DNA of 64,000 nt from Flavobacteriales bacterium (GTDB lineage Bacteria; Bacteroidota; Bacteroidia; Flavobacteriales_G; Salibacteraceae), in assembly GCA_013204105.1 (NCBI GenBank), contig JABMOM010000015.1, forward strand, positions 37,358 to 101,357, in the 5' to 3' direction. This document shows positions 17,259-25,771 of this stretch, piece after piece (within the stretch, counting starts at the first letter, position 1; each line of letters begins with the position of its first letter). The position numbers and the translations under genes were made by a program. Below the pieces are notes generated by a model. It searched no databases. It was not told where the DNA came from and worked only from the letters and a program-made list of their open reading frames with translations.

Positions 17259-18086
17259 CTAAACCTTTGGTAGTGCAAGCTCAAAGAAAAGAATTGATGT
17301 CGGAACAGCTAACATCATTGCATCAAATCGGTCGAAAAATCCGCCATGCCCAGGTAGAAACATTCCGGAGTCTTTTACCCCTGCCGCACGCTTGATTCTG
17401 GATTCGAGTAGATCACCCAGGGATCCACTGACGACGCAGACCAATGAAAAGCCCGCCATTATTGGAAGAGAAGGCATGCCTTCGACATAGCTCAAACCGA
17501 TGCCAGCGAGTAATGAAAACACCAATCCGCCTACGCTTCCTTCAATGGTCTTGTTTGGCGAAAGGCGATCAAACAGCTTGTTCTTTCCAATCTTCCGTCC
17601 TACGAGGTAGGCGGCAACATCATTGATCCAAATAAGTGAGAATACACTGATAACGATGAGGGGTTGAGGAAAATCATCCCGGTATGCGATGAAATAGGCG
17701 GCGCCAAGAAAGGAGATGCCCACGTACAATGGCGAAGCAAGCGTGATTCCGATGCTTTCGGCTGGTCGGTCATTCGTACGAAAAATTTCAAAAAACAGGG
17801 CTGCCAAAGCAATGGATCCAATTAAGAACCAGCTAACGGCCATTCCGACGCCTTCTTCAAAGAAGAATTGATATACCAACAGGACTAGACTCAAGTAGAG
17901 TGCTAGCCCAATGGTCTTGTTAGGGGAGGAGCCGGTGTGTTTAGTGAGGGTATACAGCTCGTTCAACGTAAAGATTCCGAATAAGCTATAAACGGTATAC
18001 GCGATCTTGGGACTGAGAAACAAAGGGCCCAGGATCATGATCACAAAGGCGATCGATGATAGCGTACGTTTCAAAAGCGTGTTCAA
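17259..18086 (-). CDS. cdsA: phosphatidate cytidylyltransferase
   Basis: Integral membrane enzyme that makes CDP-diacylglycerol from phosphatidic acid and CTP. The 275-residue protein has about seven or eight hydrophobic segments and the full CDP-DAG synthase signature near the C-terminus, SRIKRAAGVKDSG followed by PGHGGFFDR. It overlaps the small DUF2007-like gene by 4 bases and precedes psd, so the order ftsH, DUF2007, cdsA, psd is one transcription unit for membrane quality control and phospholipid synthesis. Confidence 0.95.
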   Translation of the reverse strand: MNTLLKRTLSSIAFVIMILGPLFLSPKIAYTVYSLFGIFTLNELYTLTKHTGSSPNKTIGLALYLSLVLLVYQFFFEEGVGMAVSWFLIGSIALAALFFEIFRTNDRPAESIGITLASPLYVGISFLGAAYFIAYRDDFPQPLIVISVFSLIWINDVAAYLVGRKIGKNKLFDRLSPNKTIEGSVGGLVFSLLAGIGLSYVEGMPSLPIMAGFSLVCVVSGSLGDLLESRIKRAAGVKDSGMFLPGHGGFFDRFDAMMLAVPTSILFFELALPKV

Positions 18087-18307
18087 CGATCTGTCTCTTT
18101 GATGATACGGGTAGCTGCTTCCAAATCTTGTTTGTGCACATAGAGTGCTGCTTCGCGATTGATGTTCAAAGCGTCAATGGCATGATCTGCATCCGATAGC
18201 ATCTCGGCCATGATATCATTATCCGCCAGCATTGCTTTCACAATATTGACCTCGTATTCAGAGGCAGACTTGAATACTACAATCCAATTGTCAGGCGGCT
18301 GATTCAT
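18083..18307 (-). CDS. small DUF2007-like protein between ftsH and cdsA
   Basis: A 74-residue soluble protein, [20 protein letters not shown] at the start, then a helix, LADNDI and AALYVHKQDLEAA, with the beta-alpha-beta-beta-alpha pattern of DUF2007 (putative signal-transducing, PII/ACT-like ferredoxin fold). The ATG at 18307 is chosen because the longer frame to 18358 adds residues lying deep inside ftsH. It overlaps the ftsH stop by 17 bases and cdsA by 4. Role unknown; co-transcription suggests envelope homeostasis. Confidence 0.75.
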   Translation of the reverse strand: MNQPPDNWIVVFKSASEYEVNIVKAMLADNDIMAEMLSDADHAIDALNINREAALYVHKQDLEAATRIIKETDR

Positions 18308-20474
18308 GTTTCTCTTCGTTATCGCTGGGTTGTGAAGTTTCTGATGGAGCTCCTTCATCCGAAGCCTCCTCAGAAGAATCCGGAATGCTTGAGGCTACAG
18401 CATTGTTCGCGTTCGGAGCCGATTCAGTAATACTTTCGGCTTTTTCAGCCTCTTTTTCAGCCTCTTTTGCAGCCTCTATTTGATCTGCTTCATGGATCAA
18501 AGGTTCTTCGTCCTTCGCGAAAGATCGAGAACCAAAAATCCGCTCCATGTCCTCCTTGAAGATTACTTCTTTTTCAAGCAGTAATTCAGCGAGTGCCGTG
18601 AGCTTGTCCTTATTTGCATTGAGGATTTTCTTCGTTCTGACATAGGCCTTCTCTACCAGCGCTTTCACCTCATTATCAATCAATTCAGCCGTCTTTTCAG
18701 AATACGGCCTATGGAATGAATAATCGCTTTGACCACTGCTGTCATAGAAACTGATGTTGCCGATCTTATCGTTCAGACCGTAGATGCTGACCATCGAATA
18801 CGCTTGCTTCGTAATCTTTTCCAAGTCGGAAAGAGCACCAGTAGAAACTTCGCCAAAAATGATTTCTTCAGCGGCTCTACCACCTAAGGCGGCGCACATT
18901 TCATCCATCATTTGGTCTTCAGTGGTCAATTGACGTTCTTCAGGTAAATACCAAGCTGCACCAAGGGATCGACCCCGAGGTACAATCGTCACTTTAACCA
19001 AAGGAGATGCGTGTTCGGTAAGCCAACTGATGGAAGCATGACCGGCTTCGTGGAAAGCTATCGTCTTCTTTTCTTTTGGAGTTATGATGCGACTTTTCTT
19101 CTCCAATCCTGCCACTACGCGATCCACAGCGTCGATGAAATCTTGTTTTTCGACTTGTGTCTTCTTTCTACGGGCGGCTATCAAGGCTGCCTCATTGCAG
19201 ATGTTTGCGATATCGGCTCCAGAGAATCCGGGGGTTTGCTTTGCTAGAAAGTCCACGTCTACCTTGTCGTCCAATTTCAATGGCTTCAAGTGTACTTTGA
19301 AGATTTCCCTTCGCTCATTGAGGTCAGGCATATCAACGTGGATCTGGCGATCGAATCTACCGGGACGAAGTAGTGCTCGGTCAAGTATGTCAGCGCGGTT
19401 GGTCGCTGCCATTAGAATAACACCGCTATTGGTGCCGAAGCCGTCCATTTCCGTTAGGAGTTGGTTCAATGTGTTTTCACGTTCGTCGTTAGAGCCTTGA
19501 GCAGCATTTTTTCCACGCGCTCTGCCGATCGCATCAATCTCGTCAATAAAAATAATCGAAGGCGCTTTCTCTTTAGCTTGCTTGAACAAGTCGCGCACCC
19601 TTGAAGCACCCACACCGACGAACATCTCAACGAAATCGGAACCGGATAAAGAGAAGAATGGAACTTGCGCTTCACCCGCAACTGCTTTTGCAAGAAGTGT
19701 TTTACCTGTTCCAGGAGGTCCTACCAATAAAACTCCCTTTGGGATGTGTGCGCCCAATGCGGTATATCGATCGGGATTTTTAAGGAAGTCCACGATCTCT
19801 TCGATTTCTTCTTTGGCTTCGTCTTGTCCTGCAACATCCTTGAATGTCACCTTCACTTGGGTGTTCTTATCGAAGAGTACCGCCTTTGATTTGCCGATGT
19901 TGAATATTTGCGCACCTCCTCCACCAGGACCGCTCATTCTTCGCATGATGAAGATCCAGAGACCCACCATTAAGGCCAATGGAATCAGCCAACTCAAAGC
20001 TTCTCCACCCCAGTTCTTGCGGTTGTCGTACTCTTCTTTGATCCGTTCGTCTGCGAGCAGTTCGGCTTGTGCTTCCTGCAGGTCCTGACTGAATTGTTCT
20101 ACCGTGCCGATCTCGATTACGTAGTGAGGGCCTAGGTTATTGATCTGTCCGAAGGTCTTTTTACGGACCTCTTCATATTTTTCCTTGTTTCTAAGCGCAG
20201 CTTCGTCGATGTAGATTTCGGCAATGTTTTCATATCGCACGACAACGACTTTGTCAACGTCGCCTTCCAGCAACATTTCGTTGACAAAGCCTTTCCATTC
20301 TACCTTCTTCGTACCTGAGCTGAAGCTCACCAAGAGCTGACCAATTAGGATCACTGCAATCACGACATAGATCCAATACGGATTGAATGGTCGCTTTACT
20401 AGACCCTTTTTCTTCTTTTTCGCCTCTTCTGACTCTTGTTCCGAACCCTGATTCGGCTGATTGAATTCACTCAT
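18291..20474 (-). CDS. ftsH: ATP-dependent zinc metalloprotease FtsH
   Basis: Membrane-anchored AAA+ protease that degrades misfolded membrane proteins and regulatory substrates. Of 727 residues, 33-52 and about 160-178 are membrane segments flanking a periplasmic domain; Walker A GPPGTGKT is at 252-259, Walker B IIFIDEID at 307-314, the arginine-finger region LLRPGRFDR near 369-377, and the zinc site HEAGH at 475-479. The C-terminal about 80 residues are an acidic, Ala/Glu/Ser-rich tail ([13 protein letters not shown]) longer than in E. coli FtsH. It is 31 bases downstream of rsfS and starts the ftsH-DUF2007-cdsA-psd run. Confidence 0.97.
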   Translation of the reverse strand: MSEFNQPNQGSEQESEEAKKKKKGLVKRPFNPYWIYVVIAVILIGQLLVSFSSGTKKVEWKGFVNEMLLEGDVDKVVVVRYENIAEIYIDEAALRNKEKYEEVRKKTFGQINNLGPHYVIEIGTVEQFSQDLQEAQAELLADERIKEEYDNRKNWGGEALSWLIPLALMVGLWIFIMRRMSGPGGGGAQIFNIGKSKAVLFDKNTQVKVTFKDVAGQDEAKEEIEEIVDFLKNPDRYTALGAHIPKGVLLVGPPGTGKTLLAKAVAGEAQVPFFSLSGSDFVEMFVGVGASRVRDLFKQAKEKAPSIIFIDEIDAIGRARGKNAAQGSNDERENTLNQLLTEMDGFGTNSGVILMAATNRADILDRALLRPGRFDRQIHVDMPDLNERREIFKVHLKPLKLDDKVDVDFLAKQTPGFSGADIANICNEAALIAARRKKTQVEKQDFIDAVDRVVAGLEKKSRIITPKEKKTIAFHEAGHASISWLTEHASPLVKVTIVPRGRSLGAAWYLPEERQLTTEDQMMDEMCAALGGRAAEEIIFGEVSTGALSDLEKITKQAYSMVSIYGLNDKIGNISFYDSSGQSDYSFHRPYSEKTAELIDNEVKALVEKAYVRTKKILNANKDKLTALAELLLEKEVIFKEDMERIFGSRSFAKDEEPLIHEADQIEAAKEAEKEAEKAESITESAPNANNAVASSIPDSSEEASDEGAPSETSQPSDNEEKHESAA

Positions 20475-20505
20475 CTATTCTGTCCTATCTTTTCTAAATA
20501 ATCAA

Positions 20506-20877
20506 TTAATCACCTAATTGTTCGATCGGTGCATCTGCCCATAGGTCTTCCAAGGCATACAGCCTTCTTAGTTCTTCTTTGAACACATGTACCACCACAT
20601 CTACGTAATCGATCAAGATCCACTCTGCATTCCGTTTTCCTTCGACCGTGTTGGGTCGATCACCCGTTCGTATTTTAACCACTTCTTCAATCGAATCGGA
20701 AATGGCATCCACCTGACGGTCTGACGACGCATGACAAATCACGAAGAAGTCGGAGATAGAATTCTGGATTTTTCTCAAATCGACCCGAACGATCTCCAGG
20801 CCTTTTTTTTCACGAATTCCTTCGATGATGAAATCTGCCAATTCTTCCGAATTGACCGCAGTTTTGGATGCTATCAT
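20506..20877 (-). CDS. rsfS: ribosome silencing factor RsfS
   Basis: Binds ribosomal protein L14 and blocks subunit joining in starvation. The 123-residue form starting at the ATG at 20877 (MIASKTAVNSEELADFIIEG) matches family length; the longer frame adds 34 residues that run through the promoter. Family features seen are KKGLEIVRVDLRKI, DFFVICHASSDRQVDAISD, and EWILIDYVDVVVHVF. A TAACTTTG box lies 20 bases upstream. It leads the ftsH unit and is divergent from birA. Confidence 0.94.
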   Translation of the reverse strand: MIASKTAVNSEELADFIIEGIREKKGLEIVRVDLRKIQNSISDFFVICHASSDRQVDAISDSIEEVVKIRTGDRPNTVEGKRNAEWILIDYVDVVVHVFKEELRRLYALEDLWADAPIEQLGD

Positions 20878-20897
20878 GTGTTTGCTCAAACGAGTAC

Positions 20898-20905
20898 CAA
20901 AGTTA
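20898..20905 (-). promoter_or_regulatory. TAnnTTTG promoter -7 box for rsfS-ftsH unit
   Basis: On the minus strand this reads TAACTTTG, an exact match to the -7 consensus, 20 bases before the rsfS ATG. No TTG is present at the N19 distance. It supports the ATG at 20877 as the rsfS start. Confidence 0.6.
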
Positions 20906-20958
20906 ATCATTCCATTGCCGTCCTTTGTAGCGTTTATCTTTCCTCGTGTTTTGCAATT

Positions 20959-21690
20959 ATGAACGGTAAAAGGATACACTTAGTGGCAACCTCATCAACC
21001 AATTCCTATACCACGGAATTATTGAGCCAATCTGACATTCCGGATTGGACCGTCGTAACCACGGATTACCAACCGGAGGGTAGAGGGCAACGCGGTCGTT
21101 CTTGGATCAGTGAGCCTGCGAAGAACCTGCTTTGCTCCATCGTGCTTCGTCCCCAACTAAAGGTGCGTGAGCAATACTTGTTGGCCATGGCGGTGAGTCT
21201 GGGCATTTCCGACCTTCTGACAGAATACGGACTTGAGCCTATGATTAAATGGCCGAATGATGTGCTGGTACAACAGCAAAAAATCGCTGGAATCCTCATT
21301 GAGAATCAATTGAAAGGTGACGGTCTGGATGTTTCTGTTGTGGGGATTGGATTGAATTTAAACCAACTTCAATTTGAATCATTTGACTGGCCGGCTACTT
21401 CGTTGGCCTTAGAAATTGGGAAAACGTTGCAGATAGAAAAGGTATTGGAAGGTCTGGTCTCTTGCATCAAGGTTCGTGTGCACCAGATGCAATCTGACCG
21501 GCAAACCTTGTGTGCGGATCACGCAACAAAGTTATTTGGACACCATGAGCACATCGAGTTTAGCTTTCAGGGAGCTCAATTGCACGGAAGAATCATTTCG
21601 GTAGAAGCGGACGGCGGACTCCGTCTTGATGTGGAAGGGGAGAAGAGGATTTTTTACAACGGCGAGATTAAGCTGCTCCGTAGCGTTTAG
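20959..21690 (+). CDS. birA: biotin--[acetyl-CoA-carboxylase] ligase
   Basis: Activates biotin with ATP and attaches it to the biotin carboxyl carrier protein. The ATG at 20959 gives MNGKRIHLVATSSTNSY, the normal N-terminus of a catalytic-only ligase; the longer frame crosses the rsfS promoter. Visible motifs are GRGQRGRSWIS (biotinyl-AMP loop), KWPNDVLV and KIAGILIEN. There is no N-terminal helix-turn-helix, so it should not act as a biotin-operon repressor. TATCTTTC at 20935-20942 is a near-match promoter box. The 3' end overlaps the convergent SRPBCC-like gene by 23 bases. Confidence 0.94.
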   Translation: MNGKRIHLVATSSTNSYTTELLSQSDIPDWTVVTTDYQPEGRGQRGRSWISEPAKNLLCSIVLRPQLKVREQYLLAMAVSLGISDLLTEYGLEPMIKWPNDVLVQQQKIAGILIENQLKGDGLDVSVVGIGLNLNQLQFESFDWPATSLALEIGKTLQIEKVLEGLVSCIKVRVHQMQSDRQTLCADHATKLFGHHEHIEFSFQGAQLHGRIISVEADGGLRLDVEGEKRIFYNGEIKLLRSV

Positions 21691-22069
21691 AGAGAGCTTC
21701 GCCAAGTGAGTTGAGGAAGTTGGTCAACGGTGTCTTTAACATCATTGACATGAAGGTGTTGACGTCGGCATCGAATGTTGCGCTGAGTTCCGTATTCTCT
21801 GTTCCCTTGGCATGAATGATCAGTTTGAAATTGAATGGTTTCTCGCTGATCGAGGCATACACAACTTCGTTTGCGTTGGCGGAGAATAGTTTAAGCTGAA
21901 TATCCGCCAATCCTTTGATTTTAAAAGCGCAGGTATCCCCCTCGCTTCTCCAATTTTCAATCCTGTCCTGTGGAAGAATTTCCAAGAGATTAGAAGGAAT
22001 CGCAAGGAAGTCTGTAAGGATAGCTGGATTGGTCGCTACCGTGTGCTTGTCACTTTCGAAGACGGCCAT
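21668..22069 (-). CDS. SRPBCC-fold protein of unknown ligand
   Basis: A 133-residue soluble protein with the SRPBCC (START-like) pattern: an N-terminal strand (FESDKHTVATNPAILTDFLA), helix, then six alternating strands and a long C-terminal helix (FMSMMLKTPLTNFLNSLGEA). Such folds bind hydrophobic ligands. The ligand is unknown. It follows pyrE with no gap (stop of pyrE adjoining its ATG) and is therefore in the pyrE message. I recall the same order next to birA in other Flavobacteria, which I cannot verify here. Confidence 0.75.
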   Translation of the reverse strand: MAVFESDKHTVATNPAILTDFLAIPSNLLEILPQDRIENWRSEGDTCAFKIKGLADIQLKLFSANANEVVYASISEKPFNFKLIIHAKGTENTELSATFDADVNTFMSMMLKTPLTNFLNSLGEALSKRYGAA

Positions 22070-22723
22070 TTACGAAGTCGTTTGAGGATTCCACGCCGCT
22101 GGATTCTGACGCCATTCATTGAGCGATTCAAGGTCTGACTCTTGAATGTAGTTGCTCTCCAGTGCCTTTTCAAGCACAGATGGATAGTCCGTAAGTGTGA
22201 CCAGCGGGCATTTGTGATCAAGGAAGTTTTTCTTCGCGAGGTCGAATCCATACGAGAAGATGGCGATCATTCCTTTAACGGTACAGCCTGCATCTCTCAA
22301 TGCATCTACCGCCACCAAGCTTGAATTGCCCGTTGATACTAGGTCTTCTATCAAAATGACTGACTGACCGCTTTCGACTACCCCTTCAATTTGGCTTTGC
22401 GTGCCATGTTCCTTTGCTTTTGGACGAACATAAATAAGCGGAAGCCCAAATTCTTGTGCGACTAGAGCTGCTTGAGGAATGCCTCCGGTTGCCACACCAG
22501 CGATCAGGTCTGGTCGGCCAAAATTTTCGTCGATTGCTTTTACAATCTCTTGGCGGATGAACGTACGGATCCGGGGGTAGGAGAGTGTCTTTCGATTGTC
22601 ACAATAGATTGGAGATTTCCAACCTGAAGCCCAAGTAAAGGGTTCTTCGGGACGAAGACTAATCGCTTTTATCTGAAGTAAAAACTCTGCTACCTTGTGG
22701 GCTGAATTGAAGCTGTAGTTCAT
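22070..22723 (-). CDS. pyrE: orotate phosphoribosyltransferase
   Basis: Fifth step of pyrimidine synthesis, orotate plus PRPP to OMP. The 217-residue protein shows SPIYCDNRKTLSYP (the SPIY/R substrate segment), GVATGGIPQAALVA, YVRPKAKEHGTQSQIEG (catalytic flexible loop) and the PRPP motif VILIEDLVSTGNSS. The ATG shares a CATG with the divergent Nudix gene. A minus-strand TACTTTTG box ends only 4 bases before the ATG, so the transcript should have almost no 5' leader. Confidence 0.96.
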   Translation of the reverse strand: MNYSFNSAHKVAEFLLQIKAISLRPEEPFTWASGWKSPIYCDNRKTLSYPRIRTFIRQEIVKAIDENFGRPDLIAGVATGGIPQAALVAQEFGLPLIYVRPKAKEHGTQSQIEGVVESGQSVILIEDLVSTGNSSLVAVDALRDAGCTVKGMIAIFSYGFDLAKKNFLDHKCPLVTLTDYPSVLEKALESNYIQESDLESLNEWRQNPAAWNPQTTS

Positions 22724-23321
22724 GTGTCAAAAGTATAAGTTTTTCATCAAGGAGAGGGTTGTGGTCATTGAGGAATTGAGCGATGTTCATGTGGATTTTG
22801 ACGATTTGAAGATGAAGGTTTTAGATGCGCTTCAACTCAATGAGGACCTCCCAGCATCTCTGGAATTTCAAACGTCAGATGCAAAAGCTGTCTTATCTCA
22901 CATCAAGGATTCAATACGCTACATCCAAGCGGGAGGAGGATATGTGACCGATCAGTCCGGTCATCTATTGATGATCTTCCGAAAAGGGTTCTGGGATTTA
23001 CCCAAGGGTAAAATGGATCCAGGAGAATCGATTTCAGAGACGGCGTTGAGGGAAGTGGAGGAGGAGTGTGGTGTGCAGGATCTCCGCATATCGTCCCCTC
23101 CATTTTCGACCTTTCATTTGTATGAAGAACGCGGAGAAGCAATTTTGAAAGAGTCGGTCTGGTTTCGCATGGAAACACATCACCAGGAATTAGTTCCACA
23201 GGCAGAGGAGGACATTACCCAGGCTGAATGGATCTCACTGCCTGTTCCTATCACCATCGAATCGCGCTGCTACGCTTCGATCTTAGATGTGTTGAATCAC
23301 TTCAGTGAGGAGGCTCAGTGA
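22722..23321 (+). CDS. Nudix hydrolase
   Basis: Hydrolase of a nucleoside-diphosphate-linked substrate. The Nudix box is intact at residues 96-118 (GKMDPGESISETALREVEEE and following CGV), preceded by IQAGGGYVTDQSG and FWDLPKG. The first about 65 residues form a small extra domain (KYKFFIKERVVVIEELSD) that I recall in Flavobacteria homologues, which argues that the ATG at 22722 is correct although it overlaps the pyrE start codon by 2 bases. Its promoter must then lie inside pyrE; only a poor match (TACCTTGT at 22691) is seen there. Substrate unknown. The 3' end overlaps the next gene by 20 bases. Confidence 0.85.
   Translation: MCQKYKFFIKERVVVIEELSDVHVDFDDLKMKVLDALQLNEDLPASLEFQTSDAKAVLSHIKDSIRYIQAGGGYVTDQSGHLLMIFRKGFWDLPKGKMDPGESISETALREVEEECGVQDLRISSPPFSTFHLYEERGEAILKESVWFRMETHHQELVPQAEEDITQAEWISLPVPITIESRCYASILDVLNHFSEEAQ
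22728..22735 (-). promoter_or_regulatory. TAnnTTTG -7 box of pyrE, inside the Nudix coding region
   Basis: Minus-strand TACTTTTG with four bases between its last G and the pyrE ATG. If the start point is the usual few bases downstream, the mRNA begins at or next to the ATG. The box lies within codons 3-5 of the divergent Nudix gene. Confidence 0.5.
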
Positions 23322-24780
23322 TGGGTGCTTCAGGGACTTCGGGTGGCTGAAGTTTGAAGCGCAGCGCTTTATTGGGATGCTCTGAATTCCACGATTTCGC
23401 AAAAAGCTTTTCGATGTTTGCTCCGGGAGAAGGAGCAGGGGACTTGACAAATTTCAAATCCTTGTCGACGTAGAAGTAGGAAGGAAGCGAACGCAAATCG
23501 TAAGACAATGTCAATTCTCGGGGTGATAGGGCCTTTCCAAAAAACCATTCGAAATCGTACTCATCACTCACAGTTTTGATCTTTCGAATGTTCTCCTCTG
23601 TGGAGATGCTGAACATAGCTACTTCTGTGCCGTAGCCTTCTTTCAATACTTTCATGAGGCTCATTTCTTTGAGCGTTTCGGCGTCAAAATCATCAAAAAA
23701 CTGCACATAAATGTATCGCCCTCTGTATTCAGAGAGGCGATTGATATTCCCAAAGAGATCGGTAAACTCGAAGTCAGGACAAAGCGTTCCTGGGGCTAGG
23801 TAATTCAATGATTCTTGGGCGTTTGCGGCTACGATTCTACATTCTTCATCTTTGGCCTTCATTAGAAGGGAATCGAGCATGAGCAACACCTTGTCGAGCT
23901 GGTATTTTCGTTCAGTACCCAGTTCATAAAGTTGGGTTGCGGCAAGCAGCTCTCGCATCGCTCGGTTAGGGAGGAGAGGATCCCTCTCCATACTCTTCAT
24001 CATTAGCGAGTAGTTCCCTGTCCGAATTGCTGAATCTACATCTGCCTGGAAACGATAGGATTCTTTAGGATTGAGAAAATCGAAGTACTCTGCAAAGAAG
24101 AGGGAGAATGCGTTTGCGTAACTAAGCTGTCGGTAAGCTGGTGCGCGTCCAGCGAAGTATTCTTCGAACACTTGATTTCTACTGTGATTGGTCTGCAGTG
24201 CAAAAACCGCTAGTCGATAATGGAGGTGGGTTTGAAAGTAGCTGTCTTGATGATCTGCGTATTTTTCTTTCAAAGCAGCAGTCAACGAGTCCGAGATTGG
24301 AATCAGCTTTCTACTCACGCTCCGACCATAATACTTCGCATTGTCCAGTAGGAACTGATTAATAGTCTTTTCAAGGGCAGTGATGTCGTAGTTCAATTGA
24401 CCGTCTGCTTCGAAGATTTCGGGGAGGATGAATACGTCCTTTGCGGGCTCATAACGATCAATGGGTGCAGGCTCTGGCAGCACGAGGGTATATTCGTCTC
24501 CAGGGTGGATGAACAAGTGCGCGTTTACACGACCAATGTTGATGAGATAAAGCCCCTCTTTTTCGAGGTCCAACTCAAACTTAAAGCTCCCGTCCTGAGG
24601 GATAAGCATCCTTGAAAGCACGGAAGTTTGGAAGGTGAATAGATCCGTGTATGCTCTGACTTCGATCATCTTCCCTCGGTAGTAAAAAGCGTTCCCTTGT
24701 ATCAGGGTATTTTCTGCTTTAATCTGAAACCCCGTGAGTAGGAAGAGAAAAACGAAGACAATACTCAGTAGCTTATGCAT
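23302..24780 (-). CDS. exported TlpA/thioredoxin-fold protein lacking redox cysteines
   Basis: A 492-residue secreted protein. The ATG at 24780 gives a signal peptide (MHKLLSIVFVFLFLLTGFQI); the longer frame runs into coaD. An N-terminal beta domain (about 25-110, FKFELDLEKEGLYLINIG, resembling DUF4369-type domains) precedes a helical middle, and residues about 340-480 form a thioredoxin-like domain starting APGTLCPDFEFTDLFG with cis-Pro loop LRSLPSYFYVD. The WCxxC site is replaced by FFDDFDAET, so classic thiol exchange is impossible; a binding or structural role is inferred. The ATG overlaps the coaD stop by 8 bases. Confidence 0.75.
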   Translation of the reverse strand: MHKLLSIVFVFLFLLTGFQIKAENTLIQGNAFYYRGKMIEVRAYTDLFTFQTSVLSRMLIPQDGSFKFELDLEKEGLYLINIGRVNAHLFIHPGDEYTLVLPEPAPIDRYEPAKDVFILPEIFEADGQLNYDITALEKTINQFLLDNAKYYGRSVSRKLIPISDSLTAALKEKYADHQDSYFQTHLHYRLAVFALQTNHSRNQVFEEYFAGRAPAYRQLSYANAFSLFFAEYFDFLNPKESYRFQADVDSAIRTGNYSLMMKSMERDPLLPNRAMRELLAATQLYELGTERKYQLDKVLLMLDSLLMKAKDEECRIVAANAQESLNYLAPGTLCPDFEFTDLFGNINRLSEYRGRYIYVQFFDDFDAETLKEMSLMKVLKEGYGTEVAMFSISTEENIRKIKTVSDEYDFEWFFGKALSPRELTLSYDLRSLPSYFYVDKDLKFVKSPAPSPGANIEKLFAKSWNSEHPNKALRFKLQPPEVPEAPITEPPH

Positions 24781-25234
24781 GCAAATCAATCGTATTCGGA
24801 ATGAAGTTGGAAACGTCCCCGCCGTTCTTGAAGATCTCACGCACAATGCTCGCATTTATTGCCGCAAAACGAGGGTCACACAATAAGAATACGCTCTGTA
24901 TTGAAGCATCCAGTCCTTCGTTCATGTGGGCGATGTTGCTCTCGTATTGAAAATCAGCGGGATTTCTAAGGCCTCGCAGGATGAAGCTTGCATGGTGTTT
25001 TTTGCAAAGATCAACCGTCAATCCCTCGAAGGGGACGACTTCGACTTGACGGCTGTCCGCAAATACATCTCGGATCCACCTTTCCCGTTTCTCAAGTTCG
25101 AAGAGATAGCTTTTGGTTGAATTGACCCCGATGGCCACGATCACCTTGTCGAAGAGGGATAGCGCCTTGCGCACAATGTCTTCATGTCCTTTTGTGAAAG
25201 GATCGAAAGAACCTGGAAAGACAGCTGTTTTCAT
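24773..25234 (-). CDS. coaD: phosphopantetheine adenylyltransferase
   Basis: Penultimate step of coenzyme A synthesis: 4'-phosphopantetheine plus ATP to dephospho-CoA. The 153 residues carry the nucleotidyltransferase motif PGSFDPFTKGHEDIV at the N-terminus and the conserved FILRGLRNPADFQYE and SSI/R-like ASIVREI segment. It is 3 bases downstream of rsmD, a pairing seen in many bacteria, and its end overlaps the TlpA-like gene. Confidence 0.96.
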   Translation of the reverse strand: MKTAVFPGSFDPFTKGHEDIVRKALSLFDKVIVAIGVNSTKSYLFELEKRERWIRDVFADSRQVEVVPFEGLTVDLCKKHHASFILRGLRNPADFQYESNIAHMNEGLDASIQSVFLLCDPRFAAINASIVREIFKNGGDVSNFIPNTIDLHA

Positions 25235-25237
25235 ACA

Positions 25238-25771
25238 CTAAGATCTTAGAAACGTAAAGCTTACTTCGCCGTACGTTCGTTGCTCTGCAAAGTTCGGATG
25301 TTCTGCGAAACTCAAACCCTTCCGGTGCTCAAGTACGAACAATGCTTGGTTGAACGCTGGATGTTCGACCACCAGTTTGATCAATGCCGCGTATTCACTA
25401 TAATCAAAAGGCGGATCTGCGAAAATGAGATCGGCTGGTCCTGAGAACGTTTTCATCCATTTCATGGCATCTCCACGTACGATGCGTGCACGGTCGTTTA
25501 CATGCAATTCTTGCGTGATGCGGGACAGCCACTTTACGGTGGCCGGATGGGCATCTACGCTCCAAACGTTTTTAGCGCCGCGTGAAAGCGCTTCAAGACT
25601 TATTGAACCAATTCCAGCAAACAAGTCGATAACCGTAGTAGATTCCCAATCGACCTCGTTTTGGAGTATGTTGAACAGAGATTCCTTGGCGTAATCGGTT
25701 GTTGGTCTGGCAGGAAGATTCTTTGGTGCAAGGATCCTTCTACCCTTGAGCGATCCACTTACGATACGCAA
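25238..25771 (-). CDS. rsmD: 16S rRNA (guanine-N2)-methyltransferase RsmD
   Basis: Methylates a guanine of 16S rRNA during small-subunit assembly. Motifs are DLFAGIGSISLEALSRGA (SAM-binding motif I), VDAHPATVKWL and the catalytic DPPFDY. I choose the TTG at 25771 because it gives MRIVSGSLKGRRI, the canonical RsmD start; the alternative is a GTG at 25801, which would add 10 residues inside the preceding gene. With the TTG, the overlap with that gene is 13 bases. Paired with coaD. Confidence 0.92.
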   Translation of the reverse strand: MRIVSGSLKGRRILAPKNLPARPTTDYAKESLFNILQNEVDWESTTVIDLFAGIGSISLEALSRGAKNVWSVDAHPATVKWLSRITQELHVNDRARIVRGDAMKWMKTFSGPADLIFADPPFDYSEYAALIKLVVEHPAFNQALFVLEHRKGLSFAEHPNFAEQRTYGEVSFTFLRS

